Source of the DNA: Chelatococcus sambhunathii
GTDB taxonomy: Bacteria > Pseudomonadota > Alphaproteobacteria > Rhizobiales > Beijerinckiaceae
Direction of reading: 5' to 3'
Length of the DNA: 64,000 bases
Assembly: GCF_001418005.1 (NCBI RefSeq)
Contig: NZ_LIOL01000001.1
Span: 372,001-436,000 of the forward strand
Shown: positions 55,771-64,000 of the stretch, piece after piece
Position numbering within the stretch: position 1 is the first letter of the stretch
Layout of the letters: each line of letters begins with the position of its first letter
The notes under the pieces: generated by a model
Told to the model about the DNA's origin: nothing
Database searches by the model: none
What the model saw: the letters and a program-made list of their open reading frames with translations, nothing else
Translations under genes and position numbers: made by a program

Positions 55771-57057
55771 TCAAGCGATCTCGCGGGCATCGCGCCAGCG
55801 ATAAAGAACGAGGTTGAGCGGCGCGAGGCGCCGCAGCAACCCGTGCGCCGGCAGGGGCCGCGGCTCGCTGAACGGCAAAGCAACTTCCGCGCCATCGACG
55901 GCGCGCGCCAGTTCGCGGCCGATGCTGAGCGACAGCGCCACCGCCCGGCCGTTGCAGCCAGCCCAGGCATAGGCGTCCGGCCCGAGGCGATGGAAGCGCG
56001 GGAAATAGTCGGTCGTCATGCCGATATAGCCGTTCCACACATGGCTGAAACGCACCTCGCCGATCTGTGGGAAGATGCGCTTGAGCCGCTCGCCGATGCG
56101 CCGCCTGAGCCGCTCCGCGCCGTTGACCGGAGCGATGAGCGCCCCTCCGGTCACGAGCCGGTGGCGTGCGTCGTAGCGCATGAACCAGAGGTCGCCGTGG
56201 GTGTCCGACACGGCCTGCCGGCCGGGAATGATCGAGGCCCGCAGATTGTCGCCGAGGGGCTCGGTGGCCATCTGCCACGACAGCACCGGCACCACCTCCT
56301 GCGCGATGGCAGGCGCGAGTTCTGTGGCGAATTCCCCGGTATAGGCATTGGTGGCGAGCACCAGCGCCTTGGCCCGCACCTCACCGTGCGGCGTCGCGAC
56401 GCGCCAGCCGCCGCCCTCGCGGGCGAAGGAAAGGGCCGGCGTGCCGGCGAAGATGCTCACGCCCTTCGCCGCCACGGCGCGTGCGAGGCCGCGCGCGAGC
56501 GCCAGGGGATTGATGTGCCCGCCGCTGCGGTTCCAGAAGCCGCCGTGCCAGGCCTCGGAGCCGGTCATCTGACGCACGCGCTCCCGGTCGAGCAACTCGA
56601 CCGGCGCCCCGTAGCGACTCCACTGCGCGACGCGCGCCTCGGCAATCTTCATGCGCCCCGGCGTATGCACCGGCTGGATCCAGCCGGTCTGTTCCGCCTC
56701 CGCCGGGATATCGAGGCGACGCACCAGGTCGAACAGCACGGACGCGCTGTCGCGCAATAAGGCGACGAAGCGCTCGCCGTCAGCGCCGTGCCTTGCGACG
56801 ATGTCGTCGGGGTTCGGGCGCGTCAGGGTGGGAATGACCTGGCCGTTGTTGCGGCCCGAGGCGCCCCAGCCCGGAGCGGCAGCCTCGAGGAGCACGACGC
56901 GCTTGCCATCCTTGGCGAGATGGAGCGCCGTCGACAAGCCGGTGAAGCCGCCACCGATGACGACGACATCGCCGGTGGCCACACCCGCAAGCGACGGGTA
57001 ATCGCCTCCCGGAGGCGTTACGTCCGCCCACAGCGACGGCGGCCAGGCCGACTTCAT
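55771..57057 (-). CDS. FAD-dependent oxidoreductase (DAO family)
   Basis: This encodes about 428 residues of the D-amino-acid oxidase-like family, close in layout to gamma-glutamylputrescine oxidase. VVVIGGGFTGLSTALHLAKD is the FAD-binding loop, GWGASGRNNGQV is the second family motif, and HVWNGYIGMTTDYFPRFHRL with YAWAGCNGRAVALSLSIGRE lies near the C-terminus. It oxidises an amine or amino acid to an imine with release of peroxide. It heads the operon; GTG at 57066 after GGAGGGGG is an alternative start. The substrate is probably delivered by the downstream importer. Confidence 0.88.
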   Translation of the reverse strand: MKSAWPPSLWADVTPPGGDYPSLAGVATGDVVVIGGGFTGLSTALHLAKDGKRVVLLEAAAPGWGASGRNNGQVIPTLTRPNPDDIVARHGADGERFVALLRDSASVLFDLVRRLDIPAEAEQTGWIQPVHTPGRMKIAEARVAQWSRYGAPVELLDRERVRQMTGSEAWHGGFWNRSGGHINPLALARGLARAVAAKGVSIFAGTPALSFAREGGGWRVATPHGEVRAKALVLATNAYTGEFATELAPAIAQEVVPVLSWQMATEPLGDNLRASIIPGRQAVSDTHGDLWFMRYDARHRLVTGGALIAPVNGAERLRRRIGERLKRIFPQIGEVRFSHVWNGYIGMTTDYFPRFHRLGPDAYAWAGCNGRAVALSLSIGRELARAVDGAEVALPFSEPRPLPAHGLLRRLAPLNLVLYRWRDAREIA

Positions 57058-57226
57058 ATGCTCCACTGCCCCCTCCGATCCCACCACGGGCGACAGCCCG
57101 AAGCGTCTCAAAAACGTAACTTATTGATTATTTCGCGACAGTCGCAAGCCCCCCCAATTCCACAGCAGACAGGATAATATCCATAATTCCCGCATAAGAA
57201 CGGGCATTTTCCGGCCGGCGGCAAAT

Positions 57227-57261
57227 GAAAACGGCCGCCTGCGCAGTGCGCAGACGGCCGT
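57227..57261 (-). terminator. Rho-independent terminator of the outer membrane protein gene
   Basis: ACGGCCGCCTGCGCA (57231-57245) pairs with TGCGCAGACGGCCGT (57247-57261) with one wobble. The minus strand then reads TTTTCATTT. It lies 28 bp after the stop at 57290. It also insulates the DAO operon downstream. Confidence 0.75.
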
Positions 57262-57289
57262 GATGCCGCCTCGGAGAGGACCCGATCGA

Positions 57290-58072
57290 TCAGAACTTGT
57301 AATTGAGACCGGCGCGGACGACGCTGAACTGCGTGTCGCTCTTGACCGTGAGGGTGTCGCCGGCGAGCGCCGGGTCCGTTCCCGTGTAGCCGAGCCGCGT
57401 GTTCTTGTCGCCGAGATCGACGTAGAGATATTCGCCGCGCAGGGTCAGGTTGTTCGTGATGGCATATTCGAGGCCCGCACCGAGCGTCCAGCCCCACTGC
57501 GTGTGGTTGCCGCGGCCGGACCAGGAATCCTCGCCGATATCGTCCGCCACCGTCATACGATGCTTGACCTGGCCATAGGCGAGACCGCCGGTGGCATAGA
57601 CGAGGAGACGCTCGGTCGGGGTGAAGCCGACGCGCGCGCGCACGGTGCCGTACCAGTCCACCGTCGCCTTAGCGAAGACGGAGCCGCCGTCACCTTCGAA
57701 GTCGGCCACCACGCCGCTGATGCGACGGTTGACATTGAGATAGTTGAAGTCGGCTTCGGCGCCGAGGACGAATTGGCCAATCTGGTAATTGTAGCCGATC
57801 TGCGCACCGCCGGTGAAGCCGCCACTGTCCGACTCGCGCAGGCCGAGGGCCGCGCCGACGTTGATGGACTGGAACGTATCCTCGTCGCGGACGTGCAGAG
57901 AGCCATGCTCCCAGGCGCCGCCGACATTCACACCGGCGTAGAAGCCGGTCCAGGTGAAGATCGGCCCGACGGGCACGACCGGAGCCATCTGCCGGGATGG
58001 CAGATCGGCAGCGAGAACCGGGCCGGCGACGGCGAGCGCCAGGATTGAAATCGAAGTGCGAAGTGCACGCAT
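57290..58072 (-). CDS. Omp25/Omp31-type outer membrane beta-barrel protein
   Basis: This encodes 260 residues. A signal peptide (MRALRTSISILALAVAGPVLA) precedes ADLPSRQ, the typical start of mature Hyphomicrobiales Omp25/RopB-type proteins. WTGFYAGVNVGGAW is the family signature. Alternating strands run to the last one, VRAGLNYKF, which ends in Phe as an outer-membrane barrel should. FTPTERLLVYATGGLAYG and EYAITNNLTLRGEYLYVDLG are further family strands. The family is abundant in the outer membrane. Dyads upstream suggest regulated transcription. Confidence 0.9.
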   Translation of the reverse strand: MRALRTSISILALAVAGPVLAADLPSRQMAPVVPVGPIFTWTGFYAGVNVGGAWEHGSLHVRDEDTFQSINVGAALGLRESDSGGFTGGAQIGYNYQIGQFVLGAEADFNYLNVNRRISGVVADFEGDGGSVFAKATVDWYGTVRARVGFTPTERLLVYATGGLAYGQVKHRMTVADDIGEDSWSGRGNHTQWGWTLGAGLEYAITNNLTLRGEYLYVDLGDKNTRLGYTGTDPALAGDTLTVKSDTQFSVVRAGLNYKF

Positions 58073-58370
58073 CAGTACCCCCAGTGTAAGAGTAGCGACA
58101 CCTTACTCACTGTGGGTAATCAATCAATTAATATAGGCACAATGTGCCTCGAAAACAGGCGCAACGGAAGAATTTTAGATAAAATTCCGTAAAAATTGGC
58201 AAAAAACTCCCCCGACAGCCGACGTGAGGGCACGGCGCGCGCTCGCATGTGATGTTGCGCAGAGTCGCACGCGATTTTGCGCGCTACAGCTCTAAAGGTG
58301 AACATATGCTGTCCCACCGAGTGTCCCACCTTAGATTTTTTTGATGTTTTTCAGGCGCTTATGAGGCGGG
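58073..58370 (-). promoter_or_regulatory. AT-rich upstream region of the outer membrane protein gene
   Basis: About 300 bp with no gene. It holds AGGCAC-AAT-GTGCCT (58135-58149) and GAATTTT-AGAT-AAAATTC (58170-58187) in an AT-rich segment, and two copies of GTCCCACC near 58310-58330. The dyads lie 60-115 bp before the start at 58072, so they may be regulator sites or a 5' leader structure. Confidence 0.4.
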
Positions 58371-58446
58371 TGGCGCTCCCAAGGGGACTCGAACCCCTGT
58401 TTTCGCCGTGAGAGGGCGACGTCCTAGACCGCTAGACGATGGGAGC
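58371..58446 (-). tRNA. tRNA-Glu(CTC)
   Basis: The minus strand folds as a cloverleaf of 76 bases including an encoded CCA. The acceptor stem is GCTCCCA/TGGGAGC, the D-arm contains TCTAGCGGTCTAGGA, and the anticodon stem TCGCC/GGCGA encloses the loop CTCTCAC with anticodon CTC (Glu, codon GAG). The T-arm is AGGGGTTCGAGTCCCCT. The discriminator is G. It lies between the omp gene and the pseudouridine synthase gene. Confidence 0.95.
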
Positions 58447-58601
58447 GTCTTGCGTGAGGCCGCTTCTATATAAGCGCTTCGCCCCCTGTTCAAGTCCTGT
58501 CGCGGCACTTTGTGTCAAAAACCGTCCGTCTCCACAGTCTCAAGACGGTTCTGTTGCCGGGAGAGGCTTGACTGGACTGCCGCGACGGGCGACGAGCGCT
58601 C

Positions 58602-59621
58602 ATGAGCGACAAGATGGCGGATGCCGGCCGAACCATCCATCTGACCGCCGGGGCAGATGATGCCGGCGTGCGGCTCGACCGCGCGCTCGCGCTCAGGCTT
58701 CCGGACCTGTCGCGCAGCCGCATCCAAGAACTCATTAAGGATGGTCACGTCAGCGTCGGCGGAAAGCCCGAAACGAATGCATCGCGCAAGCTCGCCGCCG
58801 GCCTCCCTCTCGCCGTCACCGTGCCTCCGGCGGCGGCGGCGGAACCGTCCGGCGAGGATATCCCCCTCAGTGTGCTCTACGAGGACAACGCGCTCATCGT
58901 GATCGACAAGCCGGCGGGTCTTGTCGTGCACCCGGCCCCCGGCAACGAGACGGGCACGCTCGTCAACGCCCTCATCGCCCATTGCGGCGCGAGCCTCTCG
59001 GGCATCGGCGGCGTCCGGCGGCCGGGCATCGTGCATCGCCTCGACAAGGACACGTCCGGCGTCATGGTGGTGGCGAAGACCGACGAGGCGCACAAGGGGC
59101 TGAGCGCCCAGTTCGCCGACCACGGCCGCACCGGGCCGCTTCACCGGGCCTATGTGGCGGTGGTCTGGGGCGTGCCGCAGCCGCTGGCCGGCACGATCAG
59201 TGCGCCGATCGACCGCGCCCCGCACAACCGGGAGAAGATGGCGGTCGCCCGCGCCGGCCATGGACGCGAAGCGGTCACGCACTATATGGTGGAGGAGCGT
59301 TTCGCCGCCGGGCACGCGGCGGATGTGGCGAGCTTTGTGCGCTGCCGCCTTGAAACGGGGCGCACGCACCAGATCAGGGTGCATCTCGCCCACCGCGGCC
59401 ATCCGCTCCTCGGCGACGCAATCTACGGCAGCGGCTTCCGGACGAAGTCGGCCCTTCTCGGAGAGGCGGCGCGCCAGGCGTTGAGCGTGCTGTCTCGCCA
59501 GGCGCTTCATGCGGCCGAGTTGGGCTTCGCCCATCCAGTGACGGGCGAAGAAATGCGCTTTGCAAGCCCGCTGCCGCCAGAGCTACTGAGGCTCGTGAAC
59601 GCGCTGCGCGCGAACACCTGA
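58602..59621 (+). CDS. RluA/RluD-family 23S rRNA pseudouridine synthase
   Basis: This encodes 339 residues. An N-terminal S4 RNA-binding domain (VRLDRALALRLPDLSRSRIQ, then ELIKDGHVSVGG) is followed by the synthase domain with catalytic Asp in IVHRLDKDTSGVMVVAK. DKPAGLVVHPAPGN and CRLETGRTHQIRVHLAHRGH are the other conserved motifs. RluD is the best match from layout (it modifies 23S rRNA helix 69), but RluA/RluC-type members look similar. It is followed 191 bp later by rpoH, an order often seen in Hyphomicrobiales. Confidence 0.9.
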   Translation: MSDKMADAGRTIHLTAGADDAGVRLDRALALRLPDLSRSRIQELIKDGHVSVGGKPETNASRKLAAGLPLAVTVPPAAAAEPSGEDIPLSVLYEDNALIVIDKPAGLVVHPAPGNETGTLVNALIAHCGASLSGIGGVRRPGIVHRLDKDTSGVMVVAKTDEAHKGLSAQFADHGRTGPLHRAYVAVVWGVPQPLAGTISAPIDRAPHNREKMAVARAGHGREAVTHYMVEERFAAGHAADVASFVRCRLETGRTHQIRVHLAHRGHPLLGDAIYGSGFRTKSALLGEAARQALSVLSRQALHAAELGFAHPVTGEEMRFASPLPPELLRLVNALRANT

Positions 59622-59812
59622 AAGCGCGGGTGCGGAGTCCGATGTGTGCGCTAGCGCACATGCCGGACGAAACCAACGGCCGAAACTGCGGTTCTGAGAC
59701 AGTCGGATGCCCTCTTTCGGACAATGTGTTCCCGGATGTAGGGTGTTCAGGACGGCTGGCCAGGGGGCGGCCGTCACACGGCCTGCCGACAGGGGGCCGA
59801 AAGGAGGTGAAA

Positions 59813-60718
59813 ATGGCTACCGGCGCACTTCCCACGCTCGCCAGCGAGGGCGGGCTTTCGCGCTATCTCGAAGAGATCCGCCGTTTCCCGATGCTGAAGC
59901 CCGATGAGGAATTCATGCTCGCGAAGCAGTGGCGGGAACACGGAGACCGCGACGCGGCGCACAAGCTCGTGACGTCGCATCTGCGGCTCGTCGCGAAGAT
60001 TGCGATGGGCTACCGCGGCTATGGTCTGCCCATCGCCGAGGTGGTCTCGGAAGGCAACGTCGGCCTGATGCAGGCGGTCAAGCGCTTCGAGCCCGACAAG
60101 GGCTTCCGCCTCGCGACCTACGCGATGTGGTGGATCAAGGCTGCGATCCAGGAATACATCCTGCGCTCTTGGTCGCTCGTGAAGATGGGCACGACCGCGA
60201 GCCAGAAGAAGCTGTTCTTCAACCTGCGCAAGGCCAAGGGCCGCATATCCGCCTATGAGGAGGGCGACCTGCGACCGGAACAGGTCAGGGCCATTGCCAA
60301 GCGCCTGGGCGTGCCCGAGCAGGACGTGGTCGAGATGAATCGCCGCCTCGGCGGCGACACCTCGCTCAACGCTCCCCTGCGCCAGGACGGTGACGGGGAG
60401 TGGCAGGACTGGCTGGTCGACGAGAGCGACGACCAGGAAGCCAACCTCGTGGCCGAAGAGGAGGGGCGCAACCGGCTCGCTGCCCTGCGCCAGGCGCTCG
60501 GCGTGCTCAACGAGCGCGAGCGGCGCATCTTCGAGGCGCGTCGCCTGCGCGACGATCCGATCACGCTCGAGGATCTCTCCAGTGAATTCGGCGTCTCCCG
60601 CGAGCGCGTGCGCCAGATCGAGGTCCGCGCCTTCGAGAAGGTACAGGAGGCCGTCAAGCAGGGTCTCGCCCGCATTGAGGCGCCGAAGGGCGACGGTCAG
60701 GCGCTGAGCCCGGCCTGA
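59813..60718 (+). CDS. rpoH: RNA polymerase sigma-32 factor RpoH
   Basis: This encodes 301 residues, the usual alphaproteobacterial RpoH length. Region 2 reads HLRLVAKIAMGYRGYGLPIA, then RLATYAMWWIKAAIQEYIL. The RpoH box QKKLFFNLRKAKG is present, and region 4 ends VSRERVRQIEVRAFEKVQEA. It directs RNA polymerase to heat-shock promoters. The strong AAGGAGGTGAAA fixes the ATG at 59813; reading further upstream gives no family match. A terminator follows. Confidence 0.96.
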   Translation: MATGALPTLASEGGLSRYLEEIRRFPMLKPDEEFMLAKQWREHGDRDAAHKLVTSHLRLVAKIAMGYRGYGLPIAEVVSEGNVGLMQAVKRFEPDKGFRLATYAMWWIKAAIQEYILRSWSLVKMGTTASQKKLFFNLRKAKGRISAYEEGDLRPEQVRAIAKRLGVPEQDVVEMNRRLGGDTSLNAPLRQDGDGEWQDWLVDESDDQEANLVAEEEGRNRLAALRQALGVLNERERRIFEARRLRDDPITLEDLSSEFGVSRERVRQIEVRAFEKVQEAVKQGLARIEAPKGDGQALSPA

Positions 60719-60746
60719 CGTTGCGGCCGAATGGCCTCCGAAGAGC

Positions 60747-60776
60747 AACGGCGGCCGAGGGGCCGCCGTTTTGTTG
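60747..60776 (+). terminator. Rho-independent terminator of rpoH
   Basis: AACGGCGGCC (60747-60756), loop GAGG and GGCCGCCGTT (60761-60770) form a perfect ten-bp stem followed by TTGTTG, 29 bp after the rpoH stop. In the opposite direction the convergent gene ending at 60839 would see AACGGC..., so it is mainly a plus-strand terminator. Confidence 0.8.
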
Positions 60777-60838
60777 TGCGGGTCTGCCCGTCCGATGGGT
60801 GACGCGGGGGCTGCCTCACCGGCGCCCCACAAGGCTTG

Positions 60839-62098
60839 CTATTGCTGGCCTGCCCAGACGCGCAGGGCGGCCTCGAGCGCCTGCTCGCCCGACAATCCCT
60901 TCTCGAAGGCGAGCACGGCGCGCCGGCCGGATGCATAGCGCAGCGGAATGTCCATCCACGACCGCGACCGCAGCAGCTCGGTGTTGCGCTCCACATCGCT
61001 GGCGAGGTTGGAGAGCCCGACCAGGAAGAAGTTCGACGTCACCGGCACCGGCAGCCCGGCGAGCGGCGTGCCGCGCGCCCCTTCGTCCGTCTTGAGCTGC
61101 GGCACGCCGACTTCCCGGACCGCCCGTTGGGGATCCGTTTCCTCGAACGTCATCTCGACGGTATGGGATGCCGGCAGCGTCGCGTCGGTGTTGCGGCGGA
61201 AGGTCAGATTCAGCGTGAAGCCTGCCTCGGGCACGGCAACTTCGGCACGTACCACCGTTTCGAGCGGCTGCCCTTCGCCGGGGTTGACGGTGTCGAGCCG
61301 CCAGACCGCACGCCCGCCAGTGGCCCGCGGCGCCTGGTTGGCATCGCCGGTCTCCTCATAGAGGATGGCCCGCTGCGAGACCGCCACCGCGCCGCCGGGC
61401 GGCGTCGCCTGCTGCGGCGGCTGCGGCTGCGGCTGCGCCGGCGGGGCCTGGTCGGACGGCGGACCGCCGATGCGATCGTTGAACTTTGCCTCACCCTCCG
61501 TCGGCGTCTCGCCGGGCTCCGTCTGTGCCTGGTCCGGCACCGGTGCGGGCGCCTCCTGCCGCAGCCACAGGGCCGTGCCGGCTATTGCCGCAATGGCAAG
61601 GGCGAGGACGCCGGCAACGATCAGCGTGCGACGGCGCTCGCCACCGTCGCGAGCGCCGCGCGACGGAGACAGGCGCGGCCGCGCCGGGCGCTCGTCCTCG
61701 CCCCGGGGCAACGCTCCGTATCCGCCCGGCATACCGGGCGGCTCGGCCGACTGGTCGTCGCCCGGCCCGTAGCGGTCAATCTCGCCATAGCCCCCGCCGC
61801 TCCGGTAGGGATCCCGGTCATCGTCGTAGCCTGCCGTCGCCCCTACCGCCTCATCGAAACGCGGCTCCAGCGGATCGTCATAGAGAGGCGGCGCATATTC
61901 GTTCTCGATCCGCGCGATGACATCATCGAGCGCGATCTGTTCGCGCTCGATATCGGCCTCCGACAACGGCGGGTCCACCGCCCGCAACTGCTGCAGCAGC
62001 ACGACGCGCGCCCGGTCGTAGATCGCGCGCCGCGTCTCGGGGGTGTTGTCCGGCAGGCCGGCCACGGCCCGCGAGAGCAAAGGATAATAGTCCGCCAT
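60839..62098 (-). CDS. Conserved hypothetical membrane protein next to purA
   Basis: This encodes 419 residues. Residues 1-65 are a charged helical segment (PETRRAIYDRARVVLLQQLR; ALDDVIARIENEYAPP). Residues 75-155 are a Gly/Asp/Pro-rich disordered linker. One membrane helix (TLIVAGVLALAIAAIAGTAL) sits near 159-178, then a Pro/Gln-rich linker (PPAQPQPQPPQQATPP) and a C-terminal beta-rich domain of about 180 residues. It ends 120 bp from the rpoH stop. Function is unknown; similar genes occur beside purA in the order. It may link cytoplasm and periplasm through the single helix. Confidence 0.7.
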   Translation of the reverse strand: MADYYPLLSRAVAGLPDNTPETRRAIYDRARVVLLQQLRAVDPPLSEADIEREQIALDDVIARIENEYAPPLYDDPLEPRFDEAVGATAGYDDDRDPYRSGGGYGEIDRYGPGDDQSAEPPGMPGGYGALPRGEDERPARPRLSPSRGARDGGERRRTLIVAGVLALAIAAIAGTALWLRQEAPAPVPDQAQTEPGETPTEGEAKFNDRIGGPPSDQAPPAQPQPQPPQQATPPGGAVAVSQRAILYEETGDANQAPRATGGRAVWRLDTVNPGEGQPLETVVRAEVAVPEAGFTLNLTFRRNTDATLPASHTVEMTFEETDPQRAVREVGVPQLKTDEGARGTPLAGLPVPVTSNFFLVGLSNLASDVERNTELLRSRSWMDIPLRYASGRRAVLAFEKGLSGEQALEAALRVWAGQQ

Positions 62099-62131
62099 CG
62101 GCTCCCGAATGTCCCGAAAACGTGGGGCCCG

Positions 62132-63424
<1,293 letters not shown>

Positions 63425-63463
63425 TTACGTCCAGCCTCCGGCTGTTCCGGCCATCAACATGAT

Positions 63464-63497
63464 AAACCCCGGCGCAAGCTCACCTTGGCCGGGGTTT
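63464..63497 (-). terminator. Hairpin after the amidotransferase gene
   Basis: AAACCCCGGC (63464-63473) and GCCGGGGTTT (63488-63497) form a ten-bp stem with a 14-base loop, 83 bp after the stop at 63580 on the minus strand. The stem ends in TTT on the minus strand and is followed by ATCATG, so the U-tract is short. It separates this gene from purA. Confidence 0.6.
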
Positions 63498-63579
63498 CCT
63501 TGCACCCTCTCTTGGGCGATCGGGAGGCGAAAATCAAGCCCGGCGCATGCGCCCACTGCGATTTGCGACGGCTCCCGGG

Positions 63580-64000
63580 TCAATGCCGCATCGTGCCGCC
63601 GTTGCGGCAACGGGCGACGAAATTGCGGATTTCGAGCGTGCGCAACGCCTCCACGAGCACCTGCTCGTCGAGGCCGTGTCGCCAGGCGAGGTCGCGTCGG
63701 CTGCGGTCGGCATCGAGCGCCCTGAGGTCACCGACATAGCCGGCAACTTCGGCCGGGTCGCGGAAGAAGCCTTCGTCGGTCAGCGGCCCGGCCATGCGGT
63801 CCATGATCGCGGCGAGCTCGGTCAGCGAGAATTCCGGGTGATACTGCACGCCCCAGAAGACGCCTCGCCCGTGGCGGATCTCCGCCGCCTGCACGCCGGC
63901 CATGCCGTTGGACGCAAGCACGATGGCGTTCGCCGGCAGGCTGGCGACCACATCGAGATGCACGCAGGGCGCATCGAAGGCACCGGGGCGTCCTGCGAGC
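63580..64000 (-). CDS. Class I glutamine amidotransferase (N-terminus cut by window edge)
   Basis: The frame is open to the end of the window, so the N-terminal half, with the nucleophilic Cys, is outside. The visible part contains LASNGMAGVQAAEIRHGRGV and FWGVQYHPEFSL, whose His and Glu complete the GATase catalytic triad (HPE). A helical C-terminal tail of about 75 residues follows. The layout resembles GuaA-like stand-alone amidotransferases rather than full GMP synthase, because the ATP-pyrophosphatase domain is absent. The GTG at 63963 is not the true start. Confidence 0.85.
   Translation of the reverse strand, partial: LAGRPGAFDAPCVHLDVVASLPANAIVLASNGMAGVQAAEIRHGRGVFWGVQYHPEFSLTELAAIMDRMAGPLTDEGFFRDPAEVAGYVGDLRALDADRSRRDLAWRHGLDEQVLVEALRTLEIRNFVARCRNGGTMRH

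Noticed and set aside
58310-58370. T-rich runs beside tRNA-Glu as a terminator
   Set aside because: The runs read as A-rich on the tRNA's strand and no stem precedes them in that direction.

Overview
This window comes from a high-GC alphaproteobacterium, most likely of the order Hyphomicrobiales (Rhizobiales). The evidence is an alphaproteobacterial-type RpoH, an Omp25/Omp31-type outer membrane protein, the membrane urate hydroxylase PuuD, a moxR-DUF58-DUF4159 operon, and two copies of the GTCATGGCCGGGCTCGTCC...GGGCATGACGG intergenic repeat common in that order. The genus cannot be fixed from sequence alone. There is no phage, integrase, transposase, CRISPR array or rRNA; the DNA looks like ordinary chromosome throughout.

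Layout. 1-2146 (minus): coupled operon DUF1285 - NUDIX - DUF6111 - CCA-adding enzyme (truncated by the window edge). 2314-9255 (plus): MoxR ATPase - DUF58 - DUF4159 - large GATase-like membrane protein. 9230-15868: single housekeeping or accessory genes (GNAT, glutathionyl-hydroquinone reductase-type GST, NUDIX, metallophosphoesterase, a soluble chemotaxis-like sensor, YbaK-type editing protein, SDR). 16129-24659 (minus): amino-acid-related block with a TrpXYZ-like ABC importer, a leucine dehydrogenase-type enzyme, a LivH-LivK-LivM set with no ATPase genes, and an FAH-family hydrolase.

24812-30793: the most unusual block. It holds a variant GTP cyclohydrolase II, a stand-alone RibD-type reductase and a cytochrome b561, followed by an opposing four-gene operon: BchC-like dehydrogenase, PTPS-fold protein lacking the PTPS catalytic residues, family 4 glycosyltransferase, and SAM methyltransferase. 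It reads like a small biosynthetic cluster that starts from GTP and makes a glycosylated and/or methylated product. 30850-34479 (plus): MdoH glucan synthase, FkbM methyltransferase, secreted protein of unknown function. 34473-40759 (minus): TamB and TamA. 40963-44245: RraA-family protein, PuuD, EEP-family phosphatase.

44498-49814 (minus): ugpB-ugpA-ugpE-ugpC glycerol-3-phosphate importer plus a TIM-barrel isomerase/epimerase, with a PHO-box-like sequence upstream. 49982-57057 (minus): a second, complete HAAT-family importer (LivKHMGF) bracketed by two different L-2-amino-thiazoline-4-carboxylate hydrolase-family proteins and headed by a DAO-type FAD oxidase; this looks like a dedicated uptake and catabolic operon. 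57290-64000: outer membrane protein, tRNA-Glu(CTC), RluA/RluD-type pseudouridine synthase, rpoH, a conserved membrane protein, purA, and a truncated class I glutamine amidotransferase.

Gene starts were chosen from reading frame, Shine-Dalgarno spacing and overlap. Functions come from motifs read by eye; no database search was run.
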